From NCBI GenBank assembly GCA_016782825.1, contig JADHXT010000090.1:1-10802 (forward strand): 10,802 nt of DNA, given 5' to 3'. Source of the stretch: Candidatus Brocadiia bacterium (GTDB taxonomy: Bacteria > Planctomycetota > PUPC01 > DSUN01). Numbering within the stretch: the stretch's first letter is position 1; every line of letters starts with the position of its first letter. A model generated the notes under the pieces. The model was given only the letters and a program-made list of their open reading frames with translations. It had not been told where the DNA came from and searched no databases. The position numbers and the translations under genes were made by a program. Positions 1-7,127 of the stretch are shown piece by piece.

Positions 1-1
1 G

Positions 2-1336
2 GAGGCCCGCAAGCTCTTCGAGCAGACCCTCGCGATCAAGGAGCGCGTGCTCGGCCACGAGCATGCCGAGACGCGGAGCTCGAGGGACAGCCTGGCCATC
101 GTGCTTGCCAAGATGGCCTACACGCTTTACGAGCAAGGCAAGCGGGACGAGGCCTGGAAGCTCTACGAGGAGGCCCTGACCGTCCAGAAGCCCGTCCTCG
201 GCCCCGAGGACCGCGACGTGCTCAGCCCGATGGGCAGCCTCGCCATCAGGCTTCTCAACGAAGAGAAGGTGGCCGAAGCCCACAGGCTCAACGAGCAGGT
301 GCTCGCCGTGCGGCGCCGCGTCCTCGGCGCGGAGCACCCCGCCACGCTGATCGCCTTGCATGAGCTGGCCGTCACGCTCGAGAGGCAAGACAGGCTGGAG
401 GAGGCCCGCAAGCTCAATGAGCACGTGCTCGCCGTGCGGCGGCGCGTCCTCGGCGTCGGGCACCGCTTCACGCTGCTCTCGATGCACAACCTGGCCAACG
501 TGCTGGAAGCTGAGGACAAGCCGGACGAGGCCCGCAAGCTCTACGAGGAGGCCATCGCCATCCACAAGCGCGTCCCCGGCCCCAAGGACCCCAACACGCT
601 CATCTTGTTGATGAGCAGCCTGGCCAGCATGCTGGAAGCTCAGGACAAGCTGGAGGATGCCCGCAAGCTCCACGAGGAAGCCCTGGCCATCAGGAAGCGG
701 GGCCCCGGCCCCCTGGATCCCGTGACGCTGTGCTCGACGGGGAGCTTGGCGCGGCTGCTCAGCAAGCAGGGAAAGTGGGGCGAGGTTCGGAAGCTCCTCG
801 AGGACACCCTTGCCGCCCACAAGCGCATCGACGGCGCCGGGCATCCCAGCACACTTCGATGCCGTTGCGGCCATAGCCTGGAGGTCATCCTGGCCTCGCT
901 GTGCTCGAGAGCCGCCTGGAGCCTGTGCATCGATGTCGGGTCAAGCCGCGCCGACCGCGAGCGCGCCGTCGCGTTCGCGAAGAGAGCGGTGGAGCTGCGC
1001 CCTGACGTGGCCAACGACTGGAGCAACCTCGGGGTCGCGCAGTACCGCGCCGGGAACTTCACTGACGCCGTCGCTGCGCTGGAGAGGGCGGCCCGCCAGA
1101 AGGGCGATGGCGACCTCTACCACAAGTGCTTCCTGGCCATGGCCTACTGGCGACTGGGCCGCAGAGACCAGGCCCGCCAGTCCTACGACCGGTGCGTCGA
1201 GTGGATGGCGAAGAGACCGGCGGCGAAGAACGCGGAGCTGCGCCGCTTCCGCGCCGAGGCAGCCGCGCTCCTGGGCATCACTGAGGCGCCCCCAGCGCCC
1301 GAGAAGAGAGGAGAGCCGACGAAGGGAAAGGAGTAG
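2..1336 (+). CDS. Kinesin-light-chain-type TPR protein, 5' end missing (probable C-terminal half of a Ser/Thr kinase–TPR protein)
   Basis: The frame is open from base 2 to the TAG at 1334-1336, and base 2 already lies inside a TPR helix (EARKLFEQTLAI), so the gene starts upstream. Seven anchors of the form LG-x-x-H-x-x-T-L (for example VLGAEHPATL, VLGVGHRFTL, IDGAGHPSTL) recur every 42 residues, the spacing of TPR_10/TPR_12 kinesin-light-chain repeats. The first spacing is 49 and one is 43, so two repeats carry small insertions. From about nt 950 the pattern changes to ordinary 34-residue TPRs (AVELRPDVANDWSNLGVAQY), and the protein ends ELRRFRAEAAALLGI followed by a charged tail. As I know the family, that ending is common in planctomycetal kinase–TPR proteins, so a kinase domain upstream is plausible but unseen. 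The visible part has no signal peptide or membrane segment; its likely role is a cytoplasmic protein-binding scaffold. The TPR assignment is firm, the kinase link is inference. Confidence 0.9.
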   Translation, partial: EARKLFEQTLAIKERVLGHEHAETRSSRDSLAIVLAKMAYTLYEQGKRDEAWKLYEEALTVQKPVLGPEDRDVLSPMGSLAIRLLNEEKVAEAHRLNEQVLAVRRRVLGAEHPATLIALHELAVTLERQDRLEEARKLNEHVLAVRRRVLGVGHRFTLLSMHNLANVLEAEDKPDEARKLYEEAIAIHKRVPGPKDPNTLILLMSSLASMLEAQDKLEDARKLHEEALAIRKRGPGPLDPVTLCSTGSLARLLSKQGKWGEVRKLLEDTLAAHKRIDGAGHPSTLRCRCGHSLEVILASLCSRAAWSLCIDVGSSRADRERAVAFAKRAVELRPDVANDWSNLGVAQYRAGNFTDAVAALERAARQKGDGDLYHKCFLAMAYWRLGRRDQARQSYDRCVEWMAKRPAAKNAELRRFRAEAAALLGITEAPPAPEKRGEPTKGKE

Positions 1337-1339
1337 CAA

Positions 1340-1357
1340 GTCCCGCCGAGACGGGAC
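1340..1357 (+). other. Short stem-loop just after the TPR gene stop
   Basis: GTCCCG (1340-1345) pairs perfectly with CGGGAC (1352-1357) around a 6-nt loop, starting three bases after the TPR stop codon. No T-run follows. It could protect the 3' end of the mRNA or act together with the larger stem-loop just downstream; it is also short enough to be chance in GC-rich DNA. Confidence 0.35.
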
Positions 1358-1375
1358 ACGAGGAGAGCAATACAG

Positions 1376-1418
1376 CGGCCGGTGAGCGAACGCCGCCAAG
1401 CATCCCACTCACCGGCCG
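1376..1418 (+). terminator. Candidate terminator stem-loop after the TPR gene (no T-tract)
   Basis: CGGCCGGTGAG (1376-1386) and CTCACCGGCCG (1408-1418) form a perfect 11-bp inverted repeat with a 21-nt loop, beginning 40 nt after the TPR stop. The downstream sequence is GC-rich, so this is not a classical U-tract terminator. It could be a Rho-independent variant, an mRNA 3' stabiliser or a protein-binding palindrome. A similar perfect stem-loop lies at nearly the same distance behind the protease gene. Confidence 0.45.
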
Positions 1419-1437
1419 AGGCCCCGCCCGGACGGCA

Positions 1438-1482
1438 GGTCTGCGCGCCCGGAGCGACGGCTCCGCCATTCTACCGCAGACC
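1438..1482 (+). promoter_or_regulatory. Compound hairpin upstream of the subtilase gene
   Basis: An outer 8-bp perfect stem, GGTCTGCG (1438-1445) with CGCAGACC (1475-1482), encloses an inner 6-bp stem, CGGAGC (1450-1455) with GCTCCG (1460-1465), capped by the tetraloop GACG. Internal loops are 4 and 9 nt. It sits about 90 nt before the first possible protease start. It could be a structured 5' leader element, part of the terminator of the upstream gene, or a binding site. No known riboswitch class is recognised. Confidence 0.4.
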
Positions 1483-1554
1483 CGGCCGCGGTCAAGGAGG
1501 GGCGAATGGGAGGGATCGAGGATGAGGAACGACGGCTGACCTGCGGACAGCTTA

Positions 1555-1651
1555 GAGGGAAGGAGACGCAGTGATGGCAACGAACAGGGGGCGCAACCTT
1601 GCAGAGCTCGGTGAGCCCACGAACGGCAGAGCCAGGAAGAAGGAGTCGGCC
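1555..1651 (+). promoter_or_regulatory. Two Shine-Dalgarno/start pairs for the subtilase
   Basis: A very purine-rich site, GAGGGAAGGAG (1555-1565), precedes GTG 1571 by 5 nt and ATG 1574 by 8 nt. A second one, AAGAAGGAG (1637-1645), lies 6 nt before ATG 1652 in the same frame. The second start places a normal signal peptide at the N-terminus. The first would add a 26-27-residue hydrophilic extension containing RKK before it. Both look usable. The downstream start is preferred because of the signal peptide, not because the upstream site is weak. Confidence 0.5.
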
Positions 1652-4600
1652 ATGCTCTCGGGCAAATCCATGGGATGGCATGTGACCGTCGTGCTGGCCG
1701 TGACGGCAGCGGTCGTGGGGTGGAGCTTCGGGCTTCCTGGAGCTGCCCTGGCCGGGGCCAGGGAGACTCGCCAGGACAGAGGCGACGCTGAGCAGGGTGG
1801 GCGCGACGTTCCGCGCGCGGGCCGCGAGATCCAAGACAACGGTGACGGCCCTGCGCAGGCGCCGCCGGGACGGGTGCTCTACAAGCTCAAGCCGGGCGCC
1901 AGCCCGGCGCAGATCGGCGCGCTGAACGGCGTGATCCGTGCGCGTGGCTTGGCGAAGGTCCGCACGCTCAAGGGCGTCGGCATCGAGGTCGCCCGCGCCG
2001 CTCAGGGCTCCGACAAGGACGTATGCGCCGACCTCGTCGCCACCGGCGCCGTCCTCTTCGCCGAGCCCGACGCGCTCGTCGCGCCCGTCCTCATCCCCAA
2101 CGATCCCAATTACGGCATGCAGTGGCAGCACGCCAAGATCGACTCCCCGGGCGCCTGGGACATCACGACCGGCAGCAGCTCCATCCTCGCCGCCGTGTGC
2201 GACACGGGCGTGGACTCGTCTCACCCCGACCTGGCGGCCAATCTCAAGCTCCCCGGCTACAACTCCGCCGACGGCACGCAGAACACCGAGCCGGTCTATG
2301 CACACGGCACGGGGGTCGCCGGCTGCATCGGCGCCGTCGGCAACAACGGCATCGGCGTCGCAGGCGGCTCCTGGACCGTCAAGATCCTGCCGATCCGCAT
2401 CACCAACAACTCGGTCACCGGCAGCGCCTATATCTCCGACGCCGTGGCGGGCATCGAGTACGCCGCCGACCGGGGCGCGAAGGTCGTGAACCTCAGCTAT
2501 GGCATGGCCCATTCCTCGAGCATCGACGTCGCCGGCCAGTACCTCCGCGAGACGAGCAACGGCCTGCTCTTCGTCAGCGCAAGCAACGACAACCAGGACC
2601 CCGGCTGGCCAGACTTCCCCAACTTCGTCGCCGTCGGCGCCACCGACAAGAACGACGACCGCAGCTCCTTCTCCAACTATGGCGCCTACATCGACTGCGT
2701 CGCACCAGGCTCCAGCGTCCACATGACGTGGGACCACTGGAGCGGCTACTCCACGCGGAGCGGCACCTCCTTCGCCTCGCCCATCGCCGCGGGCCTGGCC
2801 ACCCTCGTCTACGCCGCGGCCCCGTCCTCCACACCCACCCAGGTCGAGAGCTTCATCTTCTCGAACTGCGTGGACCTCGGCGACGTGGGCGAGGACAACG
2901 TCTTCGGCCACGGCCGCATCGACGCCGGGGCCACACTCGCGAAGGTGTTCATGCTCGTGACCGAAAGCACCCCGGCCGGCGGCGACGTCGTCACGACGCC
3001 GCCAACCGATTTCGTGGTGACCTTCTCGAACCCCGTGGACAGCACGACCCTCGAGGCGGGCGATCTGACGGTGAACGGAACGCCGGCGAACTCCGTTGCG
3101 CTCAGCGCGGATCGCCCGACGGCGACGTTCACCTTCAACACATCGCCGGTCACGACCGAGGGCGAGCAGATGATGCACATGGCCGCCGGGGCCGTGGCGA
3201 CGAGCTCTCCGGACCCGGCGGACCCCTTGTTGAGGGAGTGGAACGGCGCGTTCCACTACGATACCCATCGCATGGCCGTCGTCTCCACCGCCCCCGCAAC
3301 CGACGGCTCGACCTTCGAAGCCCCCCTCACACGCCTCGAGGTCACAGTGGATGAAGCGTACGACACGAGTTCAGCAGGCGTCGATGATCTGGTGCTCAGC
3401 CAGGGGGCGGTAGTGAGCGTTGACACCTCGCTCGCCGGAAGCAACACGGTCGTATATACCCTCGACGGCTTCATGAACGAGGGCACGTTGAACGTCGAGA
3501 TGCCCGCCGGCGCTCTGACCGACATCCACGGCAACCCGATGTTGCCGTACTCGGGCACCATGGACCTGGACTTCGGGACAGTGGCGCTCCGCACGCCGGT
3601 GAGCCCCGTGATGCCATGGGGCTCGCTGATCTACCTAGGCTCGGCCTCGGGCTCCATCACCACTGGCGACACGGACAGCTTCACCCTCGATATCGACCCC
3701 GGGCAGACGGTCACGGTGATCGTGGAAGAGCCCGACCCAAGCCTGAAGCCGACGGTCACCCTCACTGGCGGGGCCATCGGAAGCGATACCGCGGCTGGCC
3801 CCGGCATGGATGCCGTCATTCAGTCGGCTGCCACGAGCGGCGGCGCCCATACGATCAGCGTCAGCGGCGGCGGGACAGCCGGCGCCTACACGCTCCGCGT
3901 CTTCCTGAATGCGGCCGCGGAATACGAGAGCTGGGACGGGTCAGCCAACGACGACATGGCCTCGGCCCAAGACATCGATGCCAGCTTCATCGCCTTGGCG
4001 GACGGCGCGCAGCGTGGCGCAGCCGTGGGCTACTTGAGGCCCATGACCGGCACCGCCGTCCACTCCGAGGGCTTCGAGCCCGGCAGCCTGGGTGAGCAGT
4101 GGTCCACGTACTCGTCAACTGTGAACGGCCGCATCGAGCTCACCGGCCAACATGGCACGGCCAGTGGCTCCCACGCCCTGCTGATGGACTGCGACCCGGG
4201 CGGCAGCAACAACCTCAACGAGGCGATCTGGACCGTGGACCTCTCCGGCAAGACGAAGGCCATCCTGAGTTTCTGGCACGCCGAGTGGAGCGATGACGAG
4301 CATGCGTTCGCCCGCAACAACTTCAAGGATCACCTCAACGCCGATGGCATCGCCATCCGAGACGGCAGCCAGCCTCAGGCCAAATGGTACCCGATCTTCG
4401 ACGTTCCCAACATGCCCAACGGCCGCTGGTTCCGGTTCGATATCGACTTGGCCGCTCGGGCGGCAGCCCGCGGAGTCAGCCTCAGCAACAGCTTCCAGAT
4501 CAAGTTCCAGCAGTACGACGACGAGGCGTTGCCCTCCGACGGACGCGGCTGGGACGACATCGCGATCCGCTGCCCGGAGGACCCAACGCAGGAGGAGAAC

Positions 4601-5929
4601 CAGGACTGGTACGCGTTCACTCTGGGCGCGGCCGCTCCGGTGACGCTGGTGTTGACGCACTGGGGGTACGGCGATGCGCATCTCGAGCTCTACGACGCAA
4701 CCGGGACCAAGGTGGCCGACGGCGGTGGGTCCCCGAGCAACGTGGACGAAGTGATCGAGACCACACTCTCGCCAGGCACCCACTACGCCCTGGTCAGCGG
4801 CAACCACTTCTTCAGCACCGCCTTCGAGGTCTACTCGCTCGTGGTCGCGACCGGCGCCCGGTTCGACCGGGAGGACAACTCCGAGCTCGGCCAGGCCCAG
4901 GACCTCGACATCGCCAGCGGCAGCGCGGTGGCCCTCGGCCACGTCAGCAGCGGGGCCGAGACGGGGGCAGAGCCGGACTTCTACAAGGTCACGTTGTCCG
5001 CAGGCGACCAGCTCGCGGCCGCCACCTCGACGCCCGCCGATGGCGATGGCGAATTCCTCAACGAGCTGAACCCCATGTTGCGGCTCTATGATGAATCCGG
5101 CACCGAAGTGAAGTCGGATGATGACAACGGCGTTGGCCAGAACGCCCACTTGACTTACACGGTTCCGGCGGACGGGGCGGGGTCCTACTACATCAAGGTC
5201 CTCGCCTCGGATGCTGATGGGGTCGAGCCGACCCTTGGCGAATACGTCCTCACCCTCGAGCTGGTGAAGGGCCCGGGGATCACCGTCAGCCCAACGGCTG
5301 GGCTCATCACGACCGAAGCGGGCGGGACCGACACCTTCACGGTCGTACTCAACAGCCAGCCCACTGCCAACGTGACCATCGGCCTCTCGTCCAGCGACAC
5401 CAGCGAGGGCACCGTCTCGCCGGCCAGCGTCACATTCACCCCCGCCAACTGGAACCAGCCCCAGACGGTCACGGTCACGGGCGAAGACGACACCATTGAG
5501 GATGGCGACAAGCTCTACACGATCCTCACTGCCCCAGCCGCCAGCGCCGATCCCGACTACGGAGGACTCGACGCGACCGATGTGGACGCCGCGAATCTCG
5601 ACGATGACGCGCCGAGCGGCGGTGTGACCGTCGTATCGGTCACCGCACGGGACGTCCGACTGGGCGGGAAGTACAACATCACGGCGAGCATCAGGAACGA
5701 TGCGGCCTCCGCCGTCACCATCCATGTGGACTGCGAGGTGGAGGACAGCGCAGGCGGCGTCCAAGGACTCACGACGCGGGTCGCCACCATCGCGCCCGGC
5801 GAGACCGCCAACGTCAAGTTCAACGACTACTCCGACTCCTCGAAGGTCTCGGCCGGCCAGTGCACCGCCTGGGTGACCGTCCAGGAAGACCCGACGGCTG
5901 ACGGCTCGGACACATTCCGGCTCAAGTAG
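1652..5929 (+). CDS. Secreted multidomain subtilisin-like (S8) serine protease
   Basis: About 1425 residues from ATG 1652 (1452 if translated from GTG 1571). A Sec signal peptide (core VTVVLAVTAAVVGW, probable cleavage near AALA) is followed by an I9-like prodomain, about 72-145, ending FAEPDA. The S8 domain, about 149-430, has all the catalytic motifs: Asp184 (CDTGVD), His218 (AHGTGVAG), oxyanion Asn312 (SASND, with Ser replacing the usual Gly) and Ser373 (GTSFASPIAAG). The tail holds two SbsA-type Ig-like domains (about 433-646), a PPC-like domain (about 650-752), a second PPC with an inserted MAM/jelly-roll-like domain (about 798-975), a third PPC (about 1073-1206), a Calx-beta-like surface module (about 1210-1320) and a CARDB-like end domain. 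No C-terminal sorting signal or membrane anchor is seen. It should be exported, self-processed and degrade extracellular protein. The stop at 5927-5929 is followed by a stem-loop. The protease class is firm; the module names are by eye. Confidence 0.95.
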   Translation: MLSGKSMGWHVTVVLAVTAAVVGWSFGLPGAALAGARETRQDRGDAEQGGRDVPRAGREIQDNGDGPAQAPPGRVLYKLKPGASPAQIGALNGVIRARGLAKVRTLKGVGIEVARAAQGSDKDVCADLVATGAVLFAEPDALVAPVLIPNDPNYGMQWQHAKIDSPGAWDITTGSSSILAAVCDTGVDSSHPDLAANLKLPGYNSADGTQNTEPVYAHGTGVAGCIGAVGNNGIGVAGGSWTVKILPIRITNNSVTGSAYISDAVAGIEYAADRGAKVVNLSYGMAHSSSIDVAGQYLRETSNGLLFVSASNDNQDPGWPDFPNFVAVGATDKNDDRSSFSNYGAYIDCVAPGSSVHMTWDHWSGYSTRSGTSFASPIAAGLATLVYAAAPSSTPTQVESFIFSNCVDLGDVGEDNVFGHGRIDAGATLAKVFMLVTESTPAGGDVVTTPPTDFVVTFSNPVDSTTLEAGDLTVNGTPANSVALSADRPTATFTFNTSPVTTEGEQMMHMAAGAVATSSPDPADPLLREWNGAFHYDTHRMAVVSTAPATDGSTFEAPLTRLEVTVDEAYDTSSAGVDDLVLSQGAVVSVDTSLAGSNTVVYTLDGFMNEGTLNVEMPAGALTDIHGNPMLPYSGTMDLDFGTVALRTPVSPVMPWGSLIYLGSASGSITTGDTDSFTLDIDPGQTVTVIVEEPDPSLKPTVTLTGGAIGSDTAAGPGMDAVIQSAATSGGAHTISVSGGGTAGAYTLRVFLNAAAEYESWDGSANDDMASAQDIDASFIALADGAQRGAAVGYLRPMTGTAVHSEGFEPGSLGEQWSTYSSTVNGRIELTGQHGTASGSHALLMDCDPGGSNNLNEAIWTVDLSGKTKAILSFWHAEWSDDEHAFARNNFKDHLNADGIAIRDGSQPQAKWYPIFDVPNMPNGRWFRFDIDLAARAAARGVSLSNSFQIKFQQYDDEALPSDGRGWDDIAIRCPEDPTQEENQDWYAFTLGAAAPVTLVLTHWGYGDAHLELYDATGTKVADGGGSPSNVDEVIETTLSPGTHYALVSGNHFFSTAFEVYSLVVATGARFDREDNSELGQAQDLDIASGSAVALGHVSSGAETGAEPDFYKVTLSAGDQLAAATSTPADGDGEFLNELNPMLRLYDESGTEVKSDDDNGVGQNAHLTYTVPADGAGSYYIKVLASDADGVEPTLGEYVLTLELVKGPGITVSPTAGLITTEAGGTDTFTVVLNSQPTANVTIGLSSSDTSEGTVSPASVTFTPANWNQPQTVTVTGEDDTIEDGDKLYTILTAPAASADPDYGGLDATDVDAANLDDDAPSGGVTVVSVTARDVRLGGKYNITASIRNDAASAVTIHVDCEVEDSAGGVQGLTTRVATIAPGETANVKFNDYSDSSKVSAGQCTAWVTVQEDPTADGSDTFRLK

Positions 5930-5971
5930 CATCGAGCCCAAGCTGACGCAGCCGATGGCAGGGGGATACTC

Positions 5972-5999
5972 GCCGGAGCGGAGGGAGGGCCGCTCCGGC
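5972..5999 (+). terminator. Candidate terminator stem-loop after the subtilase gene
   Basis: GCCGGAGCGG (5972-5981) pairs perfectly over 10 bp with CCGCTCCGGC (5990-5999); the 8-nt loop is AGGGAGGG. It starts 43 nt after the subtilase stop and is followed by ACCCCTTCTCC rather than a T-run. Position and strength suggest transcription termination or 3'-end protection of the protease mRNA. The remaining bases 5930-5971 and 6000-6053 hold nothing else I can recognise. Confidence 0.5.
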
Positions 6000-6053
6000 A
6001 CCCCTTCTCCGGAACCGAGAGGGGCGTTCACACTCCGTGCGACCGCTGCCCTT

Positions 6054-6289
6054 ACACAACGACGGCCACACCCATCGGCAGGGAGGGGGCACCCGGTACC
6101 ATCGCCTGCTGTCCCATCACAACGCATGCTCCTCCGCCCCTCCCACTTCGCCTTCCTGCCTTCTGGCCAGCTGTCCCTTGCACCTGCCATGCGCCACTCC
6201 CTCCCCATCCACTTGTCCAGCCTGGGGACTCGGTCTGTTGCCAAACCCCCCTTCTCGGGGCTGGCTACAGGCCCGCCACGCCGGTCAGT
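6054..6289 (+). repeat. Intergenic tandem repeat, unit 1 (about 236 bp)
   Basis: The unit opens with ACACAACGACGGCCACA, continues with GGGAGGGGGCACCCGGT, a pyrimidine-rich stretch ending ATCCACTTGTCCAG, and then the core module CAGCCTGGGGACTCGGTCTG at 6218-6237. A C-run/G-run hairpin (CCCC, TTCTC, GGGG near 6248-6260) leads into the next unit. It aligns through most of its length with unit 2. Indels between the units are not multiples of three and every frame is disrupted differently, so it is not protein coding. No transposase or recognisable terminal inverted repeat is present. Confidence 0.8.
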
Positions 6290-6528
6290 ACATAATGACG
6301 GCCACAGCAAAAGGCGGGGAGGGGGCACCCGGTGTCGTGGCCGGCTGAAGCGTCACAACCCTTGCTGCGCTGCCCCACCCACCCCGCCTTCCTGCCGACC
6401 GGCGCCCTCGTCCACCTGCCTTGTGCCACTCCCTCCTCATCCACTTGTCCAGACTGGGGACCCGGTCTGTTGCCGAGCCCCTCGGGACAGGGGAGAGGGA
6501 CTGGCTCCGCCTCGCCGCGCTTCCCAGT
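6290..6528 (+). repeat. Intergenic tandem repeat, unit 2 (about 239 bp)
   Basis: Same order of modules as unit 1: ACATAATGACGGCCACA, GGGGAGGGGGCACCCGGT, the pyrimidine-rich stretch ending ATCCACTTGTCCAG, then the core GGGGACCCGGTCTGTTGCC (6456-6474). Its hairpin has a different sequence from unit 1, CCCCT (6478-6482) with AGGGG (6489-6493) around CGGGAC, yet still pairs. The bases across the unit 1/unit 2 junction, GTCAGTACATAATGAC (6285-6300), form an imperfect palindrome, GTCA-N8-TGAC, that is also present in the distant copy. Confidence 0.8.
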
Positions 6529-6579
6529 ACACAATGACAACCACAGCCAGCCCGGGGACTCGGTCCGTTGCCGAGCCTC
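6529..6579 (+). repeat. Intergenic tandem repeat, unit 3 (internally deleted)
   Basis: The unit starts ACACAATGACAACCACAGCC like the others, then jumps straight to the core module GGGGACTCGGTCCGTTGCC at 6554-6572. About 140 bp of the middle found in units 1 and 2 is absent. The core forms its own small hairpin, CTCGG (6559-6563) with CCGAG (6570-6574) around TCCGTTG. Homology stops near 6577, where non-repeat sequence leading into the EF-hand frame begins. Confidence 0.75.
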
Positions 6580-6630
6580 CGTAAGCAACTGGCCGTCAGA
6601 ATCGCGCCACAGGATTGTCCCGGTTGCTCG

Positions 6631-6888
6631 ATGGGGCTTGCGGCCGAGTTCGTCTGCCAACGTCTGGACGCCGACAAGGACGCGAAGGTAACCGTGGAGG
6701 AGTTCGGCGGGAGTCCCGGAATCCACGATGAAACGGAGGCCCGCGAGGCCCTGGGTCGGGCCGGTCCGGACAACAGCGGGGCGCTGTACTGGGCGGGATT
6801 CGAGACCGCTCACGGCCTCCGGCATGCCATGTGCAAGAAGGTCCCGCCAGCGCTGCCGCAGCCCAGCCGGGCGAGCGGGGCAACATGA
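6631..6888 (+). pseudogene. EF-hand sequence, first segment (5' end apparently lost)
   Basis: This frame encodes a clear EF-hand calcium loop, DADKDAKVTVEE, with acidic residues at positions 1, 3, 5 and 12 and Ala instead of Gly at 6. A second, degenerate loop follows around GPDNSGALYWAG. Third-position GC is high, so the segment looks like real coding DNA. ATG 6631 is the first ATG in frame but has no Shine-Dalgarno; the frame runs on upstream to a TTG at 6568 that lies inside the repeat. No signal peptide is seen, although proteins of this kind are usually exported. The frame ends at TGA 6886-6888, overlapping the ATG of the next EF-hand frame. It could be a coupled small gene, or the front part of one four-EF-hand protein broken by a frameshift and by loss of its 5' end. 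Confidence 0.5.
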
Positions 6889-7127
6889 CCAGGGTTGCCC
6901 AAGTCTTCATCATGCGGAGCGACAAGAACGGGGATGGCAGACTGGGGAGGTCAGAGCTCCGTGGGGCAGCCGCGCGCTTCGACCAGATGGACAAGAACGC
7001 CAACGGCTTCCTCGAGCCAGGAGAGCGGAACGGCTGGAATGACTACCTCCTCGCATTCATAAGCTCCACCAGAAGATCTCGCGCAGTGTACCTTGGCCCC
7101 GCCTCGACGTTGGGTAGGTTTCCGTAG
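6885..7127 (+). CDS. Small EF-hand pair protein (second segment; possibly one gene with the preceding frame)
   Basis: The 80-residue frame from ATG 6885 holds two canonical EF-hand loops in tandem: DKNGDGRLGRSE and DKNANGFLEPGE. Both have ligands at positions 1, 3, 5 and 12 and Gly at 6, and they are spaced as a standard EF-hand pair, so Ca2+ binding is likely. The start overlaps the upstream stop as ATGA, and GAGCGGGG lies just before it, which would suit translational re-initiation. Alternatively a single-base change or a -1 shift joins both frames into one four-loop protein; the linker before the ATG (A/P-rich) is uninformative. The last 28 codons run antisense to the esterase 3' end and look non-conserved, so the native product may end elsewhere. 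No signal peptide. Confidence 0.55.
   Translation: MTRVAQVFIMRSDKNGDGRLGRSELRGAAARFDQMDKNANGFLEPGERNGWNDYLLAFISSTRRSRAVYLGPASTLGRFP

Noticed and set aside
1337..1570. Sigma-70 promoter for the subtilase
   Set aside because: No convincing -35/-10 pair can be seen in this GC-rich interval.
1409..3268. 619-residue open frame on the minus strand over the subtilase 5' half
   Set aside because: It is antisense to the well-supported S8 domain. Its R/G/V/A-rich, low-complexity translation has no motifs and is typical of a GC-rich shadow frame.
6216..6250. Similar short peptides (around ATDRVPSLDKWM) from minus-strand translation of several repeat copies
   Set aside because: They reflect nucleotide repeat conservation only. 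The reading frame breaks within each unit and there is no start or ribosome-binding site.
4115..6328. 737-residue open frame on the minus strand over the subtilase 3' half and repeat unit 1
   Set aside because: It is antisense to clear PPC and Calx-beta-like modules and runs through the repeat, where copies shift frame relative to each other.
6054..6579. CRISPR array
   Set aside because: The period is about 237 bp with long conserved units and there are no short unique spacers; no cas genes are present.
5955..6584. Plus-strand open frame spanning the tandem repeat array
   Set aside because: It is P/R/S-rich, its frame is not kept between repeat units (indels not multiples of three), and it has no motif or ribosome-binding site.
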